From contig CAUYUJ010016283.1 of NCBI GenBank assembly GCA_963575745.1, positions 255,734 to 319,733 of the forward strand: a stretch of 64,000 bases of DNA, read 5' to 3'. The position numbers and the translations under genes were made by a program. The stretch's first letter is position 1. The number at the start of each line of letters is the position of its first letter. The notes beneath the pieces are model-generated. The model worked only from the letters and a program-made list of their open reading frames with translations, was not told the origin of the DNA and did no database searches. Shown piece after piece: positions 10,245 through 18,800 of the stretch. The DNA is from Prorocentrum cordatum. Taxonomy: Eukaryota; Sar; Dinophyceae; Prorocentrales; Prorocentraceae.

Positions 10245-11125
10245 AGAGCGTCGAAGATGGCCCAAGATGGCCCCAGGCACCTTAAGATGGCGTCCAAGAT
10301 GGTTTAAGGTATCCACGATGCTTGAAGATGGCCTCCGAGATTCCTCCAGAAGCCCCAAGACTGCTCCAAAACGACTGCTCCAAAACGGCGGCCTCGTGGC
10401 AGCGAAGCCTTTCTTAAGAACGCCTTCGAAAGGCAAAACTCCGACCAAACACCAATAGCAGAACAATGTGCGTTGACTTCTCGCCCTGTCGCTTCCGATC
10501 GGCCTTGGACCCTCAAAATGACTCCAAGATGGCCCAAGGGGGCTCCAATACGGTCCCATGAGCGCCAAGCATCGCCCCAAGACCGCCCCGATGCTTATTC
10601 AGCAATATTCCCCCTTTCTCGCCATACTCATGAAAAAAAAAATGTTTATGTATGGCATCTCGAGGGCATTCTTGAAAGTCGTTTGACCCACCATGGCGCC
10701 AAGATTGCATGATAGAACCCACTATGGCCTCCAAGATGGATCAAACTATGAAGATGACTCAAACTGGCCAGCACTGTCTCCACGAGGCCCCGAGGCACCC
10801 CCAAGACTGCACCGAGTGGCCACGGAGCCTCCCAAGGAGGCCCCCAATAGACCCAGATCCTTCCAAAACCAATGGAAGACCAATGTGTTCGGCAAGTAGA
10901 CTCAAAAGGGAGCCAAGTGAGCCCAAAGAGCGCCCCAAGAGGGCCCCCAAACGCGACGTTCAAAGCTCAAGAGGGGCAACGATAATTAAGACCGCCTCCC
11001 CTCCTTTGATCGATGTCATCCAAGATGGCCCAAAGAGGGTGCCCAAGGCCTCTGAGAGATCCCCTAAAGGGCCCCCAGGGCCCCAAGGGCCTCCAACATG
11101 GCTCTAGCGAGGCTCCAAGATGGTC
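10245..11125 (+). repeat. GATGGCC degenerate array, second locus
   Basis: Dispersed CAAGATGGCC, CCAAGAGGGCC and CCAAGACTGC units, more eroded than at 8 kb. At about 10970-11035 it keeps the GATAATTAAGACC...CTTTGATCGATG...CCAAGATGGCC segment shared with the 8, 25 and 46-kb loci. Near 11252 a diverged copy of the tail module follows (GATGGGCTGATGAAGATACG). Confidence 0.65.
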
Positions 11126-11340
11126 CGAGTAAGCTGCCAAGAGGATCCCACATCGAAAGATCCGCGACGGCATTCATGGTTGACTCCTGGCCGGGCAGAT
11201 CTCGATATTCGGTTTGACGGCTGCCTCTCCTTGCTGTCCCTGATGAGTGCAGCTGGATGGGCTGATGAAGATACGCGACTCGTCAAGAACTACTGCCCAA
11301 AAATAGGATTCCCTAAGCAATGGTTGGTGAATACATTTTC

Positions 11341-11400
11341 GGAGGTCCGCGCGGATGCTTCTTGGACTGGCGCCAGACCCCTCCTTGGCTCCGCGGGCGA
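11341..11400 (+). mobile_element. Solo left end of TIR (MITE-like) element
   Basis: Begins GGAGGTCCGCGCGGATGCTT, then CTTGGACTGGCGCCAGACCC. This matches the left end of the TIR family at 22204, 50077, 53010 and 63414. No matching right end was found within 200 bases, so it is probably truncated. Confidence 0.5.
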
Positions 11401-11449
11401 GGATGTCGATGCGCTGGTGGCCGACAAGGTTGGAAGAACACTCAGCATC

Positions 11450-11590
11450 GAATCGGGAAATCGGATCGAAATGATATGTGAGTCAGATCGGGCTGCGCGG
11501 GCACGAAATCCAAGCCGAATCGGATCGGCAGAGCCCGGGTGCACCGCAGCACCTGGCCGCCTCAGATCGTCGGAAGCGAGCCGAATCCCT
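11450..11590 (+). repeat. Dispersed CGGATCGG-rich family (F), copy 1
   Basis: ATCGGATCGG, GTGCACCGCAGCACC and CAGATCGTCGGAA in the same order as in 49195-49345 and 60185-60330, with a partial copy at 51370-51490. The function is unknown. Confidence 0.55.
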
Positions 11591-11734
11591 TCTCACCCGC
11601 GTGACAAGGTCCCCGCCCTCCCCTGCCCGGGCAGAAACCCGCGGCGAGGAGGGCCCCCCGTGGCAGCCCCGCCCCGCCCAAGAGCGAACTTGCGGTCAGA
11701 AGGCGCCGTGGCGTGGCGACCTCGGCGCCGCTGT

Positions 11735-11890
11735 CTGACACCGCGCGGATCGCTTGGCCTCGGGCGATCACGGCTTCCCTATCGCGCAAACCGTTCGATC
11801 TCAGCCGATTCCTGGCCACCGGCGGCGTTCAACCTTGAACGCCCGCGCGGAGGTCACCGCCACGTCGACGCGACGCGAATCTGCCGTACT
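11735..11890 (+). repeat. Dispersed GTTCAACCTTGAACGCCCGC family (G), copy 1
   Basis: Order of blocks: CTGACACCGCGCGGATCG, CGTTCGATCTCAGCCGATTC, GTTCAACCTTGAACGCCCGC, GTCGACGCGACGCGAATC. The same blocks occur at 49440-49560, 52060-52185 and 53440-53575, with a fragment at 21365-21430. Confidence 0.65.
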
Positions 11891-12985
11891 GTCACCGCTT
11901 TGCCACAAGCAAGAGACCTTGGTCAAGGAACGAAGCCCGTTTTGAGCCTCCGTTGCGGCTGGGAGGGCCAAACAAAACCCAACGGACGGAAGCCGACCGA
12001 ACATCGAGCCCCTTTCGAAATCAAAGCGGGCGAGGACCCGAGTAGCTCCGACCCCCTTCCGAAAGCAAAAGGGGCACCCCCTAATCCCGAAGATCGGCTG
12101 CACGCAAGAGCGACCCTGGGCAAGAGTTGTACTTGGTAAAGCGGCCTTGGGGGGCACAGTGGGAGCTAAACCGAACCCGAGCGCGCAAGATGCTGCTACC
12201 GCATCGCCTTCGGCGACTGCGGGGCTCCAGTGGGCCCTCACCAAAGCAGTCTGGGTTCGAAGCGCATTTCGGGCCAAACCTCGGGCCTCCGGCAGTCGTT
12301 CGGGAAGACTCGGGCCAGGCACCCACAGAACGCTCTCGACGAGGTGAAGCTGCTGAGAAGCATCCCGAAGCTGGACAACCTCCAAGCACCAAAGGTTACT
12401 CAGGCGGAGGGCTACTCACACATGTTGTCAGAAAGCTTGGACCGTAGGCCAGCCGGCGCAGGTTGCTGCGGGGCGCCTAGCAGGACGTCCAGCCAGCCAG
12501 GGCCGAATGGCCTCGGGCGCGCAGAGAGGGTCGTCGCATGCCAGAGGCGCGCTAACCACTGGCGGGTTGCGCCAATTCCTGCCGCGTCTGTCAAGAAGCC
12601 CAGAGTAAGCTAGACCCGGGATTGGTTGAAAGCTGCCGATGCCTCCCAAATCGGGTCGGGACAGACGGGTCGGAAAGTCACCACATCGCCGATGCATCGA
12701 TGACGCCCGTTCAAAAAGCCTAGACGCGCTAATCAGGAGGCTCAGAGTATCCTGGGCCCAGGACTGGAGCAGGCCCTCGCTGAGCTTTGCCTTGACCCCA
12801 CAGCTCCACTCCGTCTCTGGCATTTGGTGGTCCGAGGGTTCTCCGCATGCCGCAAACACATGCGAAGTACGTCGGGGATAATTCCCCAATATACCTCCCC
12901 CCAAGAACCTCAAACCGGCAATTTGACCAAGTCTCTCGGATGGGCTTCCCAAGAGGGGTCCGACACTCCCTGGGCTCCCGTTGGA
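11891..12985. other. Unique GC-rich sequence, no gene assigned
   Basis: Long open frames exist on both strands (for example minus 12428-12952, plus 12127-12447). They overlap in several frames and show no domain. Nothing reliable was recognised. Confidence 0.35.
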
Positions 12986-12989
12986 GCTC

Positions 12990-13560
12990 CAAGGCAGCCC
13001 CTGCGGCCTCCGAAGAGGCCCTCAAGACAGTCCAAGAGGGCCCTGAGTCGTCCAAAGCTCGTTCCAAAAAGGCCACGATGGCCTCGAAAGGCCCAGATGC
13101 TTTCAAGACGCCCCACGAGGTCTCCAGGAGGTTCCCCCCCGAGGGCCCCAGGAAGCAAACATCGTCCCATGTCCCAAGAGAAACGTATATGTTTAGCAGA
13201 CTCGCTTCTTGGGCTTTCACCACGTCCAAAACGACCCACGAAACCCCAAAGAGGGCTCCAAGACGGCCCACGAGGGCCCCAAGACGGCCCAAGACGGATC
13301 CAGGATGACAATTTCGAGCCTTCACCCCTCAGACGCCCCCAGGTTGCCTCAAGAAGCCCCCAAGAGGCCCCAAGAGGCCAAGAGGCCAACGGGAAGCCCA
13401 CAAGGCTCCCAGCGACGCCCCTACGAGGCCCCCGCAAGCAGCCAAACCATCCCCACACAACCCAGATGGCCCCCAGAACGCCCCGAGGCTCCAGGAATAC
13501 TTCGAGAGGCACCCTGCTCGCCGTCCTCCTCCAGCTCATCCCACCGCCCCGCCTCTCCTC
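12990..13560 (+). repeat. GATGGCC/CCAAGAGG degenerate array, third locus
   Basis: Eroded CCAAGAGG, CCAAGACGGCCC and CAAGAGGCCC units. Its terminal segment (about 13435-13540, with ACAACCCAGATGGC and ATACTTCGAGAG) is repeated in diverged form at 20755-20860 on the other side of the retrotransposon. Confidence 0.65.
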
Positions 13561-13564
13561 CTAC

Positions 13565-13650
13565 TCATCCTCCGTTACCTCTTCCTCCTCCTCCTCCCTC
13601 CTCCTCCTCCTCCTCCTCCTCCTCCCCTCCTCCTCCTCCTCCACACCTTT
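13565..13650. repeat. (CTC)n microsatellite
   Basis: CTC/TCC trinucleotide tract ending the third GATGGCC array. Confidence 0.9.
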
Positions 13651-13767
13651 TCCTTATGACTTACTTCTCCCTGTCGCACCCCGAGGCTGTTGTTAGGGCG
13701 GGCCGGGCGTTTCGCCAGAGACCTTTTCACCAATTATGACCCTAAAGCTTTAAACTTGGCAATCGCG

Positions 13768-14035
13768 TTCAAAATGTGACTCTCACCTTAGCGCCGCGCA
13801 TATCCGTTTCAAACGTTTGCGGAAAATTGATGGATTGAGGACGGGTCGATTGCAACATGTGGCTCTCGCCACAGCGCCGATCACAGAATGAGTGCGGGCC
13901 GTTTTCAAAATGTGACTCGCGCCTTAGCGCCGCGTACATTCGTTTCGAAACTTTGCAAGATGTTCACGGGTTGAGGGCGGTTCCTTTTGAAACTGTAGCT
14001 CTCGCCTGAGCGCCGCGCGCAAGAGTTTCACGGGT
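13768..14035 (+). repeat. 5-prime tandem monomers of the retrotransposon
   Basis: Four diverged units share TTCAAAATGTGACTC, then GCCTTAGCGCCGCG, a TTTCRAAACTTTGC block and a GGGTTGAGGGCGG block. Starts are near 13768, 13848 (shortened), 13902 and 13993. Their position immediately upstream of the coding frames suggests a promoter or regulatory role like the 5-prime monomers of some animal LINEs; that role is inference. Confidence 0.65.
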
Positions 14036-14287
14036 TCCCATGATAAGCGTACCAGATCTGGTGGTTTGTGAAGGTTCTATATTGTCAGGCCGCAACAGTT
14101 ACGCTGATTCGCGAAGTTGAAAGCCCAAGATTGGCATTCTGGCACGATGCAAGATCGTCAAGACGCAACAGTCAGGTTGATCCGTGGCGTTGGAATCCCG
14201 AGAACAATGTCTTGGCATGCTTCAGGGTCTTCAAACGGTTGCCTTCAAGGATTATTCCAACATTGTTGATGACTCGTGGGTTACAGT

Positions 14288-14528
14288 GGACCTCCTCCTC
14301 CTCCTCCTCCTCCTCCTCCTTCTCCTCCTCCTCCTCCTCCACCACCGCCTCCACCTCCACCTCCACCTCCACCTCCTCCCCCTCCCCCATCCCGTTCCCC
14401 CTCCCCCTCCTCCTCCTCCTCCTCCTCCTCCTCCTCCTCCTCCTCCTCCTCCTCTTCCTCCTCCTGCTCCTCCTCCTCCTGCTCCTCCTCCTCCTCCTAC
14501 TACTCCTCGTCCTCCTGCTCTTTCTCCT
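14288..14528 (+). repeat. (CTC)n microsatellite in the retrotransposon leader
   Basis: About 240 bases of CTC/TCC repeats with CACCTC interruptions near 14340-14375. In the ORF2 frame it encodes poly-Leu/Pro and makes the open frame appear to start at 14184. I consider it untranslated leader. Confidence 0.9.
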
Positions 14529-14722
14529 GGCTCAAGACCTGAGCACACCGCGGGAGGTGCAGGTCTCAGCATTGCCATCCAGGTGGGTGCTGGGGCCCAA
14601 GCTTGTTTGCTCTGCCCCCGTGCCGCCTGGTCAGCCCCAGGCAGAGGCACAATCACGACCCGCATCAGTGCTGCCATAGGGCCTCTCGTGTGCGTGCGCC
14701 AGCGCGCCGCCATCATCAGAAG

Positions 14723-15880
14723 ATGCCCGCCCAGCAGCAGAAGAAGTACATGGTCTGCTCGAAGCGAGGTTGCAAGGGCTGGGCTTGGTGCTCGACGAAT
14801 TCTCGTCATTGCATGCAGTGTGGCAGCCGTTTCAAGCAGGGCGGGGATCATGGTCCCCCAGCTAGACCCCAAGGAGGTGGAGGTGGCCCCCAGGATGTTC
14901 GGCCTGACGTCGAGGAGGAGCCCGCCAAGCCAGGACGCTGGAGGAAAGGCTCCCGCGGTCCAGAGCGCCCACCAGGCCTGGGGCGCGGAGGCGGCCGAGT
15001 GGTCACCTTCGAGGATGCAGTTCCCGCTGACGACCCAGTCGCCCTGGCCCAAGCTCAAGTCACCTTCTGGAAGAAGTGGAAGCCAGATGGAGAGGGGCAC
15101 AAGGCGGCGCTGGGCAAGCTCAAGTTCGCCAAGGCGCAGGCGCTATCAGCCAAGAGCCTGGAGCAGCAAGCACAATCCTTGCCAGATCAGCTCCAGGTGC
15201 TGCGCCAGAGGTTGCAGTCGCAGAAGCAGGAGGCCAGCGAGCTGGTCACTACTATTGTCGAGGCAAGTGAATATCACGGCAAGCTGGTCGAGGAGACCGA
15301 AGCTAATACAAAAGAAGTGCAAACGCTGGAGACACAGCTCAATGCGGCCACCCAGGCGGCTGCGTATGAGGCATCCAAAGCTGAAGATTTGCTCACCACC
15401 ATTCAAGGAGTTATATCAGCCAGAATGCCACAAGGAGGACTGGCCCCTCCTGAACTACGAGATAAAGTATCGGAGCTGGCCGCCATGTTCGACACCTTGC
15501 AGCAGCAACATGTCGCATCTCAGGCCTCGGGCGCACCAGCAGGTGGCGGCCCGCCTGCGGAGGCGGCCCAGCGCGGGGTCATCGACGGCTTCCCTGCAGT
15601 TGGAGAGAGCCCTGAAGACGGCCAGGCAAGTCAGACGCCAGTGCCCATCCCAGGCCAGCATGTCCCCACTCCTGCCGACGACAAGGAGCTGGAGACCATG
15701 GCAGAGGCGCAGGCCATGGACACGTCTGAAGGCCGCCGCCGCGCGGCTGCTGCGCTGTCCGAGGTCGCCCAGGGCATGGCCAAGATCCAGAGTGAGTCAG
15801 GCCCCGAGACCAAGAGGGTCAAGGCGGCGGCCGAGGCTGCGTCTCTCGCGGCCACCCAGGGCCAGAAGCCGCCAGGGTAA
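14723..15880 (+). CDS. Retrotransposon ORF1 protein (zinc ribbon and coiled coil)
   Basis: Codes for 385 residues. I chose the ATG at 14723 because the upstream in-frame ATG at 14603 adds only a His/Arg-rich, repeat-derived leader. The product starts with a zinc-ribbon-like motif, C12-x4-C17 then C30-x2-C33, with Trp20 and Trp22 between (VCSKRGCKGWAWC). A Gly/Pro/Arg-rich linker follows (about 40-95). Residues about 125-245 are rich in Gln, Glu, Leu and Ala with long heptad-compatible stretches, so a coiled coil is likely. The tail (about 250-385) is Ala/Pro-rich. In LINE elements ORF1 proteins bind element RNA and multimerise in ribonucleoprotein particles; nucleic-acid binding by the zinc ribbon here is inference. 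The TAA stop is at 15878-15880, and ORF2 begins in the +1 frame at that point. Confidence 0.8.
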   Translation: MPAQQQKKYMVCSKRGCKGWAWCSTNSRHCMQCGSRFKQGGDHGPPARPQGGGGGPQDVRPDVEEEPAKPGRWRKGSRGPERPPGLGRGGGRVVTFEDAVPADDPVALAQAQVTFWKKWKPDGEGHKAALGKLKFAKAQALSAKSLEQQAQSLPDQLQVLRQRLQSQKQEASELVTTIVEASEYHGKLVEETEANTKEVQTLETQLNAATQAAAYEASKAEDLLTTIQGVISARMPQGGLAPPELRDKVSELAAMFDTLQQQHVASQASGAPAGGGPPAEAAQRGVIDGFPAVGESPEDGQASQTPVPIPGQHVPTPADDKELETMAEAQAMDTSEGRRRAAAALSEVAQGMAKIQSESGPETKRVKAAAEAASLAATQGQKPPG

Positions 15881-18800
15881 CACTTATAAGATCGCCACTA
15901 TCAATGGTTCCTGCTGGCTTGCTGTGCGCAAGTTTGTTCTTTCGCCGCAGTCTAGTGCAGTCACGATCATCTGTGCTCAGGAGTGTAAGCTTGCCGAAGG
16001 AGATAGCATTGTGCGTCAGATACAATGGTGCTCGGCCCAGGGGTGGCTGGCTTACATCACGCCTGCAGCCACGAGTGAGAATAATGAGTTGGTTTCGGGA
16101 GTTGCGATTTTGATTCGGGATGGCTTGGACCTGGGGGTCCAGCCAATCACTTTTTCTGCCGCTTTCGACCCCGCTCGATTATCGGGGGTGTTGCTCGAAC
16201 TTCCTGGGGTCCCGAAGTTCGCCATATGTTGTACCTACTTTCAGGCTGCTGCTGGTCTCTCCGAGACCAATTTAAAACTGCTGGCCGCCATAGGCCAACT
16301 CCAGGATGATTTGACCCATCCAGTTTTGGTTGCGGGGGATTTTAACCTAGCCCCCGCTAGGTTGGCCCAAGCGGAGTTTCTGTCCAGGTCCACGATGACC
16401 CTGCTTGTGCCGCCGACCGCCACCTACCGAAACAAGAAGACCAAATCCACGCTAGATTATTTCCTGGCTAGCCAAGGCCTCTCGCCGTGGCCCAGTAACC
16501 CCCGTACTCTTTCCTCGTATCCTCTCTCCCCTCACAGACCTGTGCTGCTAGATATTGTAGTTGAGAATAACTTTAATACCCCCACGCTGCATAGGCCCCA
16601 GAAGCTTCCCACACGTATCCCTGTGGGCCCGCAATTGCCAGAAGTGAGTTGGCACCAGTCAGCTGCTGCATTGGAGTACGCTTCACTATTGATCGATGAT
16701 GCTCAACGGCCGCTCAGCGATCAACAGCAGTCGGTGCTCCTGGACCACGTGTATTTCAGCTTGGCCCAGGACTTGGAAGCTACAATCAGTAAGAAAACTA
16801 ACACCCCCCTCAAGCCTAGCAAGTACCCCAGGGCCCACCCCCCTCAGGTTCTTATGGTCCCCGCTGAGGCCAAGGCTGCTAGGAGTAGGGCCAAATGGGT
16901 GGCCTACACGGGCCCGTTGAGATGGCTCATCAATAGGATTCAAGATTTCCATAGATGTGTTCAGGACTGGAATCTCACTGAGTTTCAGGACGCTCTCGAC
17001 AGCTTAGAGGATTGCCCTGAGCTGTTCACCACCGTCGTGTCCCTCAAGGAGGGGCTGCAAGAGATTAGAGTTGCTGCAGGTCTGTTGCACGTTGATTTCA
17101 GCGCTGGTGCCCTGAACCAGGCGCTGGCGATCCAGGTCCTGGACGAGCTGCTAGAGCACGTCACCAAGCTCCTGCATCAGGAGCAGGCGGCAGAGAACGC
17201 TGCAGACGGGAAGGCATGGAGGGATTGGGTGCAGGACAACATGAAGGCAGGAATGGGATGGGCTCACAGATGGACCAAGCGTTTGGAGGCCTGGAGGCCC
17301 TCGTCAGTTCCATTTAAGTCGCAGTATTCTGGCAGGCCCCAGCATATATTGCAGGCTGAAGCAGATCGTCTGGCAAAAATATGGCAGGTTTCCCAGGATA
17401 CCCCACCTCAGCTAGTTCCTGACAGAGAAGATCGAATTGCCCTGTGCCCCATCAGCCCCAAGAGATTACGACAGGTTGCTAAAAGTTTTCCCCATGCCAC
17501 TGCCACTACCTGGGACGGTTTCCACCCTAGGCATTTCAGTATGTTGAGTAACGAACAGGCAGAGACTGTCTGCGATTTTATTGGCCTGCTGGAAAAGATT
17601 GGACATATGCCAACCCAGCTCCAAGGCATCGTATCGACTCTGATGATGAAGTTGAAACAGCATGATGCCCCAGCCAGCCAGCCCTCTTTCAGGTCCATTG
17701 GCATGCTTCCAGCTTTGTACAGAGTCTGGGCTAGGCTCAGGAGGTCAGCGGCCAGAGAGTGGGAGGCACACCACCGCAGGCCGTACCTTGCTCATCAGGC
17801 TGGTCACTCCATAGTGGAATTAGTATACAAACAATCCTTGGAATGCGAGTTCAACAACTCTGACAAAGATCAACAATATAGTGCCCAAGTTCTCTACGAT
17901 TTATCGAACTACTACGAACATGTTGATCGGCCTTGTCTTGCTTATCGTGCTGTTGAATCAGGTTTTCCGTGCTGTTTATTGCGTATCATACTATCTCAAT
18001 ATGCCAGTGAACGCATAGTTGCACTACAAGATTGCGCAGTCAGTGTAGGCAAGCCTTGGAGGGGCATAGCCGCAGGATGCAGTTGGGCCACCTATCTTGT
18101 GCAAATGTATGTGCTCGCCCCGCTCGACGTGTGGACGCAGGCGCACTGTCATATCAGGCTCGCGATGTTTATAGATGGCATGCTGCTCCAGTGCCACGGC
18201 CGCAGCTACAGCCTCATCGTCAGCCAGCTCAATATTGCTGCCAGGTCCATGGCAGACTGCATCATCAACGAGTTTAAGTGCCAGATCGCCAGCAAGAAAA
18301 GTCAGGTCCTGGCGTCCCAGCAAGCCCTTCAGGATCAACTCAGGACGGCCCTCGGGCCACTGGCGGGCCCGAACGCGGATAGGTCTGGACCTAACCTGGG
18401 TTGTGAAACTGGGGCTGGACGGCCCCAACGACGTTGGAGAAAGCAGCGTAAGATTTCGGAGCGTCTTGATAAGATGCGTAAAAGACTTAACAGGGTTCGC
18501 ATGCTCAAGAGAGCAGGGGGTAACACTCATAAGTTGTATAGGACTGGCCTCGAGGCGGCCACCACGTTCGGAGTCGAGGTGACTGGCATCAATGGCACGC
18601 AGTTGGAATCAGCTAGGTCGCAGTTTTTGGCTGCTGCGGGACCCCGTTGCCCGACGCGCAGCCGCAGTTTGGCTCTGCTCATCCTCAAGGACCCCTTGTG
18701 GAAAGCTGCCCTGGGCCCCGCCATCATGTGGCATCGCCTTGTTTGGGACGCCGCCACCCGCCCCCACCTCGCCGTGACCAGCCTCCAGCAGTTACGTGTT

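Noticed and set aside
11120-12139. 339-codon plus-strand open frame
   Set aside because: It runs through a solo TIR end and families F and G, so it is made of repeat sequence.
14184-14722. Start of the ORF2-frame protein at 14184
   Set aside because: The first 180 codons are CTC-derived Leu/Pro runs, and the frame then lies antisense to nothing but on top of ORF1 in another frame. The recognisable protein starts only at about 15879.
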